Notes: generated by a model from the letters alone, not told the origin. Positions 43,024 through 51,767 are shown, counted from the stretch's first letter. The stretch: 64,000 bases of DNA from JBDRFZ01 sp043818395 (GCA_043818395.1 JBDRFZ010000001.1:24115-88114), one strand, 5' to 3'. Numbers and translations are program-made.

Positions 43024-44538
43024 ATGTCATTAAATTGGAGGGCTTGTTTGGCTGTTGTTTGCTTCTTTGTGGTTTTTTCTTTCGCCTCGTGCAAGTGCAG
43101 TGATGACACGAGAACCTTTGCTCCACCCTGGACAACTAGTATTGGTGGGCAAGGGGGTTCTACGGTTTCTTCTTCCGGAGGTTACGGAGGCGGAGGCGCA
43201 TTGGGCGGAGGCGGCGAGAGTCCGTGCGTTCATCCCTCGATTATGGCCCAAGCCATTCTAAATATCCCCATGGTTCAAGGCGTGTCTTTTACCTTGATCG
43301 ACTCGAGTGATGTCCCGACTGCAAATTGCAACGGAACATGTGTCGACCAAGGGGGCGCTGGTGGTACGGAAATTACCGACTGTCCTTCTTCGTACAAGCC
43401 CCTTGTTCCGCAGAATTGTTTTTCTTCGATGCCGGAGACTACGAATGTGCGTCTGGCCATGGTTTCACCGCCGGTGTTTGAACCGTACTTGGATGAGAAT
43501 ATCTGCACGGCCAAAGCCAAGCCTATTTTTCCCGGCGCTGTCTATCTGGCGGATTGCCAAGGAGACGTGAATCAGGTGTTTGCATTTGAGGACGCGGACC
43601 TGACTACGCTTATTGGTTTTCAGACCGTGTTTCCCAGCAAGATCAATCTGACGATAAATAGCCACCCGATCTCTATTTTAGCCGGTCTCACCATAGAGAC
43701 GGCCGTATGCGGGGATAGGCTCTATCTGCTCACTAACGCCTCATCAAAAATCGTTGAGGTGGATATTTCGGAAGGTGGCGGTAACGCGCGCGTCGATCTC
43801 GAAACAGGGGAGCAGGGGTTGTCGGCGCTTCTCTGTGGACAGAATGGCAGTGTTATTTATTCGACCCAGCGCGCCTTTACGACAAGCTCATTCCAGGAGG
43901 CTGTGACGGCAGGAGACGCCGGGCTCTTGGTCGAATCCAGACCTGTGAGCATCGTATCATTTGATCTTCTGACGCAGCAATCTACGGTGATTGCTACGGT
44001 TGCCGGCGGATCAAGGGTACTGGCCAGTCGAGTCGTGACCATGGCGGGCGGTGATATATTCATGGCCGGTTCGGTCAACCATCTTGCTTACGACGATACC
44101 GGGAACATCTTGCTCGGCGATCATCTGGAAGGAACTCTCTGGCTTATTTCGCCGGATGGTTCGACGCAAGAAGCACTCTTTACTTCCGAGAGGTTGTTTA
44201 CGAGTTTCGCCCGGGCGACGGACGGCTCTTTTTACCTGGGTCTGAATCCGATGGGTAACTTTCAGGATCATGTGATGAGCAGACCGATTATAGCCCGCTA
44301 CAATCCACAAGGCGGGCAAGTCGAGGATTGGTTTGTCACGAGTGGTCCGGAGTATGACGAATGGCTCCCTCAGATAATCCTGGAAGCCGTCATGGTGGAG
44401 CGCGATTATGCGAATTACCGCATTTATCTCGGCGGGAATTTCGCGGATCTGGTTCCAAACCAAAACAATGATTTATTCTTGGGCGAGACTCTACGTAACG
44501 TTGTGGATCTCGTGCGCGATGAGTGCGCTAAAGAATAG
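43024..44538 (+). CDS. GC-richer lipoprotein with beta-propeller-like body
   Basis: A 504-residue protein. ATG 43024 is chosen because GGAGG lies 10 bp upstream and a signal peptide follows directly (LAVVCFFVVFSFASC, lipobox Cys near residue 18). A Gly-rich linker (GGYGGGGALGGGGES) leads to a Cys-containing, beta-rich body with several blade-like repeats (VCGDRLYLLTNASSKIVEVD; GGDIFMAGSVNHLAYDDTGN). The style (Gly linker, SD, GC-rich codons) is unlike neighbouring core genes and recalls lipoproteins of GC-rich bacteria, hinting at transfer. No specific family recognised. Confidence 0.75.
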   Translation: MSLNWRACLAVVCFFVVFSFASCKCSDDTRTFAPPWTTSIGGQGGSTVSSSGGYGGGGALGGGGESPCVHPSIMAQAILNIPMVQGVSFTLIDSSDVPTANCNGTCVDQGGAGGTEITDCPSSYKPLVPQNCFSSMPETTNVRLAMVSPPVFEPYLDENICTAKAKPIFPGAVYLADCQGDVNQVFAFEDADLTTLIGFQTVFPSKINLTINSHPISILAGLTIETAVCGDRLYLLTNASSKIVEVDISEGGGNARVDLETGEQGLSALLCGQNGSVIYSTQRAFTTSSFQEAVTAGDAGLLVESRPVSIVSFDLLTQQSTVIATVAGGSRVLASRVVTMAGGDIFMAGSVNHLAYDDTGNILLGDHLEGTLWLISPDGSTQEALFTSERLFTSFARATDGSFYLGLNPMGNFQDHVMSRPIIARYNPQGGQVEDWFVTSGPEYDEWLPQIILEAVMVERDYANYRIYLGGNFADLVPNQNNDLFLGETLRNVVDLVRDECAKE

Positions 44539-44559
44539 ATTCGGGGCTTTATCTTTTAT

Positions 44560-44591
44560 ACCGCTTGTCTTATGGACATGCGGTTTTTTTA
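44560..44591 (+). terminator. Terminator of the 43024 lipoprotein gene
   Basis: ACCGCTTGTC pairs with GACATGCGGT with one mismatch, followed by seven T residues. Confidence 0.8.
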
Positions 44592-44626
44592 TTTAAAAAG
44601 ATCGACAATGCGTCGATCTTTTTAAA
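44592..44626. terminator. Second, bidirectional terminator
   Basis: A perfect 15-bp stem TTTAAAAAGATCGAC/GTCGATCTTTTTAAA with a 5-nt loop lies between convergent genes and can serve the leftward gene at 44660. Confidence 0.8.
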
Positions 44627-44659
44627 TTATCCCAACCTTATTGAATGGGGAAGTTTTTG

Positions 44660-45274
44660 TTATTTCAAAAGCGTGAAAGAACTTACTATTCGATTGAGAT
44701 TACTTTCGAAATATTGTTTGGCTTCTTGTTTTATCTGGTTGTACCATGGGCTTCCATCGCTTGAAGTATGAATTACATAATCAATTCCGTAGCAGACTTT
44801 GTCTTTATAGGTTCTGTAGATCGAGGAATCGTAGGTATTTCCGGCCGCATGGTCGCTAAAAGTGCCGTGCTCGAAACTGATTCCGTTGATTACAACACGC
44901 TCGGTTAGCTGCCCTATCGGGGAATTTATTGAGTAGCATTTTGAACGCGTTATTGCATTTTGTACGCTAATGACTAAATTACCACTGGCTGTAACTTGTT
45001 GCTGAATATTGTCTGGATTAGTATAGGTAATATTCTGACCTATCTGGACAATCGGTTTATTTAGATGGAAGCCTATAGAGTTGATATCGCTCGTTTTAAT
45101 TGAAAAGTTACTCGGAAAAGAGATGTTGAATTTATAGGCACTATTCGTGTAACTATATTTCAAAAATTTCGTTGGATAAGAATCCATTAACGAAGGATAA
45201 TAAGCATTTGCCTGTGAAGTAGCCAGGTAACTGCAGAATGCAATGGTTGCGAATATCGCAATTATTTTCTTCAT
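44660..45274 (-). CDS. Exported protein of unknown function
   Basis: A 204-residue protein with a textbook signal peptide (MKKIIAIFATIAFCSYLATS then QANA). The mature part has KYSYTNSAYKFNISFPSNFSI, reminiscent of PsbP/DUF-type secreted domains that start with Y-x-F-x-I/V-x-P, and two Cys (SKCYSINS; DKVCYGIDY) likely disulfide bonded. A C-terminal helix (YNQIKQEAKQYFESNLNRIV) ends with SSFTLLK. This pattern is common for small lipid- or wall-associated proteins, but no activity can be inferred. Confidence 0.75.
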   Translation of the reverse strand: MKKIIAIFATIAFCSYLATSQANAYYPSLMDSYPTKFLKYSYTNSAYKFNISFPSNFSIKTSDINSIGFHLNKPIVQIGQNITYTNPDNIQQQVTASGNLVISVQNAITRSKCYSINSPIGQLTERVVINGISFEHGTFSDHAAGNTYDSSIYRTYKDKVCYGIDYVIHTSSDGSPWYNQIKQEAKQYFESNLNRIVSSFTLLK

Positions 45275-45404
45275 AGTGATTAAAAGATAGCATATTATCT
45301 GCTTTTTGTAAAGGTATCAGTTAAACGGATAAACGTACTTAATAACCTCTTTAAACCCCGTTCTATTGATTCTTTAGTTATTTTAATATAGCCTTTTTGG
45401 AATT

Positions 45405-46499
45405 ATGCCTCTTCAAATTGGGATTGTGGGACTGCCAAACGTCGGTAAATCAACACTATTTTCAGCGATTACAAAAAAAGCTGTGGATTGCGCGAATTTT
45501 CCGTTTTGTACCATTGATCCAAATGTTGGGGTTGTGGAAGTGCCGGATGAGCGTCTGGCGAAGCTCGCGGTAATATCAAAATCAGGCCGCATCGTGCCGA
45601 CAACGATTGAATTCGTAGATATCGCCGGTTTGGTTAAAGGTGCGTCGGAAGGTCAGGGTCTTGGAAATAAATTTTTATCTCATATCCGCGAATGCGACGC
45701 TATCGCGCAAGTCCTGCGTGCTTTTGATGATCCAGACGTAATCCATGTCGACGGCTCCATTGATCCTTTGCGCGATGCGGAGACAATCGGCTTGGAACTT
45801 GCGTTGGCTGATTTGGATGTAGTTTCAAAGCGCACCTCTAATGCAGAAAAACAGCTTAAATCAGGCAAGACCAAAGAACTTGAATTTGAACTCGCGACGC
45901 TCCAGAAAGCCAGAACCGCTTTGGAACAGGGCACTCAGCTTCGAGACGTTGATCTTTCGGAAGAAGAACGAAAAGTCATAAAAAGTTTATCCCTTTTAAC
46001 GCTTAAACCCATGCTTTATGTGGTCAATGTGAGCGAGTCGCAAATGCTTGATGGATCATGGAAAAAAATTTTGGAACCTTTGGCTATTTCATCTTCGGGT
46101 CGCTTGGTTCCGGTTTGCGTTAAAATGGAATCCGAACTCGCGTCCATGAACGAAGAAGAAAAACGAGAATATCTTTCTACCGTAGGCCAAGAAAAGTCGG
46201 GTTTAGACAGTTTAATCGTCGAGGCCTACGATGTTTTAGGTCTTATTACATTTTTAACATCCGGTCCCATGGAAACGCGCGCCTGGACCGTGAAAAAGGG
46301 CGCTAAGGCTCCGCAGGCGGCCGGCGTAATCCATACTGATTTTGAAAAGAATTTTATTCGCGCTGAAATCACGAACTGGCGTGATTTTGTGGAAAATGGC
46401 GGCGAAGCCGGTTGCCGCGAAAAAGGTTTGGTCAGGATTGAAGGGAAAGATTATGTGATGAAAGATGGAGACGTGTGTTATTTCAGAGTAGGAGTGTAG
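45405..46499 (+). CDS. ychF: Obg-like redox-regulated ATPase YchF
   Basis: A 364-residue protein, standard for YchF/OLA1. G1 is GLPNVGKST (about 8-16), followed by the YchF hallmark NFPFCTIDPNVGVVEVPD and G3 DIAGLVKGASEGQGLGNKFL. YVVNVSE corresponds to the diverged G4 position that gives ATP preference over GTP. A coiled-coil insertion and C-terminal TGS domain (RAWTVKKGAKAPQAAGVIHTD) complete it. It binds ribosomes and is linked to translation and stress responses. There is no SD. Confidence 0.97.
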   Translation: MPLQIGIVGLPNVGKSTLFSAITKKAVDCANFPFCTIDPNVGVVEVPDERLAKLAVISKSGRIVPTTIEFVDIAGLVKGASEGQGLGNKFLSHIRECDAIAQVLRAFDDPDVIHVDGSIDPLRDAETIGLELALADLDVVSKRTSNAEKQLKSGKTKELEFELATLQKARTALEQGTQLRDVDLSEEERKVIKSLSLLTLKPMLYVVNVSESQMLDGSWKKILEPLAISSSGRLVPVCVKMESELASMNEEEKREYLSTVGQEKSGLDSLIVEAYDVLGLITFLTSGPMETRAWTVKKGAKAPQAAGVIHTDFEKNFIRAEITNWRDFVENGGEAGCREKGLVRIEGKDYVMKDGDVCYFRVGV

Positions 46500-46500
46500 C

Positions 46501-46554
46501 AGGAAACACGGAGCATGGAGCATGGAGCAGTGAGCACGGAACATGGAACATGGA
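46501..46554. repeat. Low-complexity GGAACATGGAGC-type repeat
   Basis: Tandem near-copies of (C)ACGGAGCATGG / GAGCAGTGAGCACGG. Related text in the complementary or same sense occurs at 54958-55006 and 63812-63850. Confidence 0.6.
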
Positions 46555-46560
46555 AAATAT

Positions 46561-46593
46561 TTTTTAAGAAAAAGCCCGGACAGGTGTCCGAGC
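46561..46593 (-). terminator. Terminator of the 46628 gene
   Basis: Read leftward, GCTCGGACA/TGTCCGGGC forms a short-looped hairpin followed by TTTTTCTT. Confidence 0.75.
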
Positions 46594-46627
46594 TAAGGCC
46601 TCCGGAGGAGGGAGGGGATGCCGTGGT

Positions 46628-47098
46628 CTATTTGCAGTCGTAGAACCAGTAGGTGAGCGAAGGGGTCTTTGGACTGGTACTGCTGTAGGAGTACTCGACG
46701 ATCACCGGGACAGAACCGTAGTTCCGACAGCCGCCCGGAAGGGTCTTTGTCCCCGTGCACGACGTGGTGCCGGAACAGTAGATATCCATCATGGCGTAGA
46801 TTCCATACATATCGAAGATATGCATGGCCGTGATCTTGCCTCCCGAGGGGATGGTTGCCGTAACCTTCAGCTTGTTTGCCTTCCTGGTGTAGTTGTTGGC
46901 ACTGCTGGGTGGGTTGGAGACGTAGAACGTCTTGTATTTTTTTACGGTTACGGCATCCTGCACCTGCCCTGTTTCTTCGTACGAGGTTTCGTTATTTTCG
47001 GCGCACTCTCCATCTGTGCACTCGCTAAGTACACAACTTGGGGTGAGAACAGCGGTAACGATGACGAACGGAACGATGGCGAAAAATGAACGTAACAT
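46628..47098 (-). CDS. Small Cys-rich exported protein
   Basis: A 156-residue protein with signal peptide (FFAIVPFVIVTAVLTPSC). The mature part opens with an acidic Cys cluster (SECTDGECAENNE), and the C-terminal half is a predicted beta-domain with four Cys (YCSGTTSCTGTK, GGCRNYG, FYDCK at the very end). Codon use is GC-richer than the flanks, and GGGAGAG precedes the ATG. No family recognised. It diverges from the TrmB-like regulator, sharing a 238-bp control region, so regulation by that protein is possible. Confidence 0.7.
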   Translation of the reverse strand: MLRSFFAIVPFVIVTAVLTPSCVLSECTDGECAENNETSYEETGQVQDAVTVKKYKTFYVSNPPSSANNYTRKANKLKVTATIPSGGKITAMHIFDMYGIYAMMDIYCSGTTSCTGTKTLPGGCRNYGSVPVIVEYSYSSTSPKTPSLTYWFYDCK

Positions 47099-47190
47099 AG
47101 CGACTCTCCCGATCAGGCGTATTTTCTGTGTTTTGCAGTGAGTGAATTTTGGAAGGTACGTTTATTTAACGATAGCTGACTTATGAATAC

Positions 47191-47226
47191 ATAACAATGG
47201 ATGACATTAAAAATGACAATTTAATG
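47191..47226 (-). promoter_or_regulatory. Promoter of the 46628 gene with overlapping inverted repeat
   Basis: On the minus strand TTGTCA (47219-47214), 17 bp, TGTTAT (47196-47191). The inverted repeat CATTAAA/TTTAATG (47205-47226) straddles the -35 and is a candidate operator; similar CATTAA motifs recur just before the regulator start at 47337. Confidence 0.5.
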
Positions 47227-47336
47227 CAGAATTAGTATTAAAATCAAGTTAATAATCTTAGATAAATAGAAGGCTTTTTGAAAAAAATGACAAATTAGTA
47301 TTTTTTGATTAAAATGATGTCATTAATATCGACATT

Positions 47337-48086
47337 ATGGCATTAATGCACTTAGTAAAAGTTCTTGAAAATTTAGGCTTAAACGAAAAGGAAGCTGCAG
47401 TGTATCTGGCTAACCTGGAGATAGGTCCGTCCACTGTGCAGCGACTGGCCGCTAAAAGCCGGATTAAACGTACGACCGTTTATCTGATCGCTGAGCTGTT
47501 AAAGGAAAAGGGGTTGCTTTCAGAATATAAAAATCGTCGTGGCATCCAATATGTTTCGATTCAACCGGATCGCCTTTTAAGCATTCTCGATAAACAGAAA
47601 GCGGCTATTCAAGAGGTTATTCCTGAATTATTAGCGTTAACTAATAATCAAGAAACTAATCCATCCGTGCGATTCAATGAAGGTAAAGAAGGGGTTCTGG
47701 CAATCATTAATGACACGTTGGGTGGTGAAGGCGGTGAAGTACTTTTTTTTGGATCATATTCCGATATTTATTTGTATGCCTCTTCGGTTTTTTTAGAGCA
47801 GGTTTATAGACCGACACGTATCAGGAAAAAAATATATATGCGTGGATTAGTCACAAAAGAACCACGAGCTCTGGCTCTTCATTCTCGAGATAAAGAATCA
47901 TTCCGGGAATTAAGATTTTTGCCTTCGGGAACTGATTTTGTCACGGCGCAATATATTTATCAAAATAAAATAGCTTATATCTCGCCAAGGCAGGAAGCCA
48001 TGGGATTGATTATTGAAAGCAAGGATCTGGCGGCGATGGAGCGGTATAAATTTGAGCTGAATTGGAATGCGTGTAAGTCGTCTTAA
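47337..48086 (+). CDS. TrmB-like winged-helix transcriptional regulator
   Basis: A 249-residue protein. The N-terminal TrmB-type wHTH (LENLGLNEKEAAVYLANLEI; RTTVYLIAELLKEKGLL) covers about residues 8-70. A short helix (LLSILDKQKAAIQEVIPELLAL) links it to a C-terminal domain with VLFFGSYSDIYLYA, resembling the PLD-like effector region of TrmB relatives. These proteins are frequent in archaea and CPR, and often sense sugars. galU and a sugar-type solute-binding lipoprotein follow downstream. The start lacks an SD, and repeated CATTAA motifs surround it, suggesting autoregulation. Confidence 0.85.
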   Translation: MALMHLVKVLENLGLNEKEAAVYLANLEIGPSTVQRLAAKSRIKRTTVYLIAELLKEKGLLSEYKNRRGIQYVSIQPDRLLSILDKQKAAIQEVIPELLALTNNQETNPSVRFNEGKEGVLAIINDTLGGEGGEVLFFGSYSDIYLYASSVFLEQVYRPTRIRKKIYMRGLVTKEPRALALHSRDKESFRELRFLPSGTDFVTAQYIYQNKIAYISPRQEAMGLIIESKDLAAMERYKFELNWNACKSS

Positions 48087-48146
48087 AGCTAAAGGAAAAT
48101 ATTGAAAATTTTTTGCCAACTACTAACTACCAGTTACTAACTACTA

Positions 48147-48152
48147 TATAAT
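48147..48152 (+). promoter_or_regulatory. galU -10 box, probably leaderless transcript
   Basis: A perfect TATAAT ends 9 bp before the galU ATG, so transcription would start at or next to the start codon. No SD fits. Confidence 0.5.
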
Positions 48153-48161
48153 ATCCCTACT

Positions 48162-49037
48162 ATGTCCCAAACTGTCCGCAAAGTAATTATACCCGTAGCA
48201 GGTTTTGGTACGCGATTTTTACCGGCCACCAAAGCCATGCCTAAAGAAATGTTGCCCGTTATAGATAAGCCGGTTATCCAATATGTGGTTGAAGAAGCGG
48301 TCGCTTCAGGAATTACCGAAGTGATTTTAGTCACGAGTTCGGCTAAGCGTGCCGTAGAAGATCATTTTGATGATAACTTGGTTTTGGAATCATGGCTGAA
48401 ATCCACAGGAAAACATGCGCAACTTCAAGAAGTTCGAGCTGTCGGAAAAATGGCGAATTTTGTTTACGTCAGACAAAAAGGTCCTTATGGCAATGCCACC
48501 CCGGTTTTAAATTGTCGTCATTTAATTGGCGATGAACCTTTTGCTGTATTGTTTGGCGATGAAATTATCGTTAATCGCAAGCCGCGTCTTAAACAGATGA
48601 TTGAAGCGTTTGAGCGCTATCAGGATCCGGTTTTGGCTGTGATACCTGTGGACGCGCAAGGCACCAAGCGTTACGGAATAATCGATCCTTCCGCTGAAGT
48701 AGAGGATGGCGTATTTCAGCTTCAGGGCATGGTCGAAAAACCCGGTCCGGAAAAAGCTCCTTCACGTTTGGCGGCCATAGGGTCGTATATTTTAACTCCT
48801 GATATTTTTGACAGCATCGAAAATACAAAACCTGGTCATGGCGGTGAGATGGTGATTCTTGATGCGATTCGCGGTCTCATGAAAAAACGTCCGGTTTACG
48901 CCAAGCGCATCGAAGGTTCGTATTACGATACGGGTTCAAAAATCGGATGGCTTGAAGCAAACATGGAAATTGCTATGCAAAGGCCGGATATGAAAAAAGA
49001 AACGCGTGCTCTCGTGAAAAAACTGGCAAAGAGGTAG
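48162..49037 (+). CDS. galU: UTP--glucose-1-phosphate uridylyltransferase
   Basis: A 291-residue protein of normal GalU length. The nucleotide-binding start is IIPVAGFGTRFLPATKAMPKEMLPV with Lys of the GTRFLPATK signature. VEEAVASGITEVILVTSS and the sugar-binding VEKPGPEKAPSRLAAIGSYIL follow. It makes UDP-glucose for surface glycans. The downstream solute-binding gene starts 14 bp after the stop, so they are likely cotranscribed. The GT-C-like and GT2 genes 6-8 kb further on may use related nucleotide sugars. Confidence 0.96.
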   Translation: MSQTVRKVIIPVAGFGTRFLPATKAMPKEMLPVIDKPVIQYVVEEAVASGITEVILVTSSAKRAVEDHFDDNLVLESWLKSTGKHAQLQEVRAVGKMANFVYVRQKGPYGNATPVLNCRHLIGDEPFAVLFGDEIIVNRKPRLKQMIEAFERYQDPVLAVIPVDAQGTKRYGIIDPSAEVEDGVFQLQGMVEKPGPEKAPSRLAAIGSYILTPDIFDSIENTKPGHGGEMVILDAIRGLMKKRPVYAKRIEGSYYDTGSKIGWLEANMEIAMQRPDMKKETRALVKKLAKR

Positions 49038-49050
49038 AATATAGGATGTT

Positions 49051-50484
49051 ATGCAATCAAAATTGATTTTCAGGTCATTTTTGGCCATTTTAATTTGTGT
49101 AAGTTTGGTTGGCCAGGGCTGTACCAAGGGTTCTGATCCGGCGGCCGTCGCAGCCGCTAAAAGTACGGATTTGGTAGTCTGGGGTGTGATTGATGATGTT
49201 GATGTATATGAAGATATTTTTCGTGATTACCATCAATTGCATCCATTCGTGAACATACAATTCCGTCGCTTCACGCTTGAAGAATACGAAGATGAACTTA
49301 TTAACGCTTTAGCTGAAGATCGCGGACCTGATATTTTTTTGATACATAACACCTGGGTTGGTAAATACATGCCCAAGATTATGCCTATGCCGCCCTCAAC
49401 CAAAGTCGCGGTACAGGTTGTAGTTGGTACTGTTAAGAAAGAAGTTCAATACCAGCTCAATACCGAACCAACGGTTACTATCAGGCAATATAAGAACGAT
49501 TATCCGGATGTGGTGGCGCAGGATTTTATAAAAACAGTTAATGTCTCTACAGTTTCCGATAAAAAGGATTTGCAGCAGCGTGTTGTGGCTATACCAATGT
49601 CTGTTGATACGCTCGGTCTTTACGTTAATAAAGATTTATTGAATGCGGCGGGTATTGCCACGATACCGGAAACTTGGGATGACTTTCAGACCGCGGTTAA
49701 GAAATTAGTCAAACAAAATCCACAAGGTGATATTATCCAGTCAGGTGCGGCACTAGGTACTGGTTACAATGTGGAACGTGCTCCGGATATCTTGTCCGCG
49801 CTCATGATGCAAAACGGTGCAGAAATGAGTTCTCCCGATGGTTCACCGACGTTTGATAAAATCCCGGAGTCATTGTCAGGCCAGCGGGATAAACCGCCGG
49901 CGTTTCAAGCGCTTTCGTTTTATACGGATTTCGCCAACCCAGCCAAAGATGTTTACACCTGGAATAACAAACAACCTAATTCTTTGGACGCGTTCATTCA
50001 AGGTAAGGTCGCTTTCTTCTTTGGTTACGGTTATCACCTTCCGGTCATAAAGGCGCGTGCTCCGAAGCTGAATTTAGCTATCGCTAAAATGCCACAGATT
50101 CCTGGTAATCCTGAAGCTAATTTTGCCAACTATTGGGCCTGGACCGTGTCGAAAAAGACCAAGTCATCGGATTTATCATGGAATTTATTGAACTTCATGC
50201 GTACACCGGATGAAAATGTAAAATTTTTAACAGCAGCTAAACGACCGGCCGCTCTCAAATCACAATTACCTGGCCAATTGGAAGATGAAGATATCGGCGT
50301 ATTTGCTTCGCAGGTTTTAACTTCCAAATCATGGTATCGTGGCGATGATCCGCGCGCTGTTGATGCGGCTTTTATTACTATGATCGAAGACGCTTTGCTT
50401 TTAGGCCCGGAAGAAATATCCAAGATAGTTAAAACGGCGGCAGATAAAGTTTCGCAGACCGTGCCTTACAATGTAGTATATTAA
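49051..50484 (+). CDS. Extracellular solute-binding lipoprotein (ABC sugar type), orphan
   Basis: A 477-residue protein. Signal peptide with lipobox-like LVGQGC (Cys about 24). The body matches family 1 solute-binding proteins: TDLVVWGVIDDVDVYEDIFRDYHQLHP, GPDIFLIHNTWVGKYMP, AIPMSVDTLGLYVNKDLLNAAGI, VAFFFGYGYHLPVI. Such proteins capture sugars or oligosaccharides for an ABC importer, but no permease or ATPase gene is adjacent. Instead the stop is one base from the first pilin-like gene (50486), so it is tied to the pilin operon. It may serve as a binding component of the envelope machinery. Confidence 0.85.
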   Translation: MQSKLIFRSFLAILICVSLVGQGCTKGSDPAAVAAAKSTDLVVWGVIDDVDVYEDIFRDYHQLHPFVNIQFRRFTLEEYEDELINALAEDRGPDIFLIHNTWVGKYMPKIMPMPPSTKVAVQVVVGTVKKEVQYQLNTEPTVTIRQYKNDYPDVVAQDFIKTVNVSTVSDKKDLQQRVVAIPMSVDTLGLYVNKDLLNAAGIATIPETWDDFQTAVKKLVKQNPQGDIIQSGAALGTGYNVERAPDILSALMMQNGAEMSSPDGSPTFDKIPESLSGQRDKPPAFQALSFYTDFANPAKDVYTWNNKQPNSLDAFIQGKVAFFFGYGYHLPVIKARAPKLNLAIAKMPQIPGNPEANFANYWAWTVSKKTKSSDLSWNLLNFMRTPDENVKFLTAAKRPAALKSQLPGQLEDEDIGVFASQVLTSKSWYRGDDPRAVDAAFITMIEDALLLGPEEISKIVKTAADKVSQTVPYNVVY

Positions 50485-50485
50485 T

Positions 50486-50953
50486 ATGGAACCGATAGTA
50501 GAAAAAAAAATCCACCGTTGTTTTCGTAGAAACGGGAATCCAGGATCGGATCCTCGTTTTCAAGGGCGTGACGGAATTGAGCTTGGGAAAAGAACAAGTT
50601 TCAAAAAGATTTATATTTTTTGTTCGTTATTGATCTCAGGTTCGTTGTTCGCGCTTCCTGCCTCTGCCCAACATTTAGTTTTACCGTCATGTATAAAGAC
50701 GGGGAATTGCACGGTGGATGATATTGTTCAAACAGGCGCGGCGTTTGCTAATCTGCTCACCGAAATTTCCGGTGCTTTGTTTTTTGTGGTGTTTATCTAC
50801 GGTGGTGCCATGTATCTTTTTTCGTTAGGAGATAAATCGCGTGTCGATAAAGGCAAAAAAGCTATGGTCGGCGGCGCAATCGGCATGGCCATCGTTCTTA
50901 TGGCTTGGACTATCGTAACTTATGTAGCAGGTTCATTAATGGGTAAGATATAA
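50486..50953 (+). CDS. T4SS-pilin-like two-helix membrane protein 1
   Basis: A 155-residue protein. A 35-residue basic N-terminal extension precedes the signal segment (IYIFCSLLISGSLFALPASA). That extension is encoded by a partial dispersed repeat (50521-50574). The mature part has LPSCIKTGNC, then two TM helices around FIYGGAMYLFSLGDKSRVDKGKKAMVGGAIGMAIVL, the layout of T4SS_pilin/TrbC-VirB2-like proteins. It is the first of seven paralogs. The native start may have been downstream before repeat insertion. Confidence 0.75.
   Translation: MEPIVEKKIHRCFRRNGNPGSDPRFQGRDGIELGKRTSFKKIYIFCSLLISGSLFALPASAQHLVLPSCIKTGNCTVDDIVQTGAAFANLLTEISGALFFVVFIYGGAMYLFSLGDKSRVDKGKKAMVGGAIGMAIVLMAWTIVTYVAGSLMGKI
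50521..50574. repeat. Partial GTCATTCC-family repeat inside a coding sequence
   Basis: CGTAGAAACGGGAATCCAGG, then CCTCGTTTTCAAGGGCGTGACGG at the right end: a degenerate copy lying in frame in the first pilin-like gene. Confidence 0.6.
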
Positions 50954-50955
50954 AA

Positions 50956-51765
50956 ATGAAAACAGGAAATATATCCATCAATACTCTAATAAGCAAAAAA
51001 GTTGCTAAGAGCATTGCTTTTTATGTTGTCTTAATTACGACGTTTTTAGCGTGTTCTACATCCGTATTAGCCGCAGCTTGCCCGCAGAACATTCTTGATG
51101 CGGAGCAGAGTCATATGACCACTTGGAAGATCGTCAACTCCACCTGTTTGCCGGCTGATGACACTCATGGCTGTAAAGATTTTTGTGGTTTCCATTCTTA
51201 TGGAATTTCTCCAACAGCGGATGCTTGCGGTGCGAATACCCAGTGTTGTTATTGTCAGGATCCGGATGATGCATGTTCGTATGTAATAAGTACCTGTGAA
51301 ATAGAAGCGAAATGTAAATATAAAGATGAATTATCAAGTGTTGAATGCACGGAAACTTTGGATGCATGTAATGCAAAAGGAGGCATAGGTGCGAATTTGG
51401 GTAAAAGCGACTGCGCTTCACCTAAAGCCTGTTGTGTAGTTTTAAAAAAATCTGCTAGTGCTGGTACTAGCAGTGGTGCGGTCGCTATCCCGACCATAAA
51501 ATTAGAAAATCCTTTAGGTAACGGTGTTGGTATTTTTGGTATCATGGGTCGCGTGGTCAAGACTTTTTTGGGTTTTGTTGGCGCATTAGCACTTCTGATT
51601 TTTATTTATGCCGGAGTAACCTATATGACCGCTGGCGGTGACGCAGGTAGAGTTACTAAAGCTAGGGATACAATGAAATATGCGGTTATCGGCTTAGCAT
51701 TGATAATTTTTGCCTACGCTATCGTGGTATTTTTCCTGACATCTGTTACCGGGCAGGCTTTTTAG
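50956..51765 (+). CDS. T4SS-pilin-like protein 2 with Cys-rich ectodomain
   Basis: A 269-residue protein. Signal peptide (IAFYVVLITTFLACSTSVLAA). A 130-residue ectodomain holds about 16 Cys in pairs (CKDFCGF, TQCCYCQ, KACCVV), implying a heavily disulfide-bonded fold. It is followed by NPLGNGVGIFGIMGRVVKTFLG and two TM helices around YAGVTYMTAGGDAGRVTKARD. The C-terminal 80 residues are nearly the same as in the next gene. It starts 2 bp after the previous stop, so translation is coupled. Confidence 0.8.
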   Translation: MKTGNISINTLISKKVAKSIAFYVVLITTFLACSTSVLAAACPQNILDAEQSHMTTWKIVNSTCLPADDTHGCKDFCGFHSYGISPTADACGANTQCCYCQDPDDACSYVISTCEIEAKCKYKDELSSVECTETLDACNAKGGIGANLGKSDCASPKACCVVLKKSASAGTSSGAVAIPTIKLENPLGNGVGIFGIMGRVVKTFLGFVGALALLIFIYAGVTYMTAGGDAGRVTKARDTMKYAVIGLALIIFAYAIVVFFLTSVTGQAF

Positions 51766-51767
51766 CT

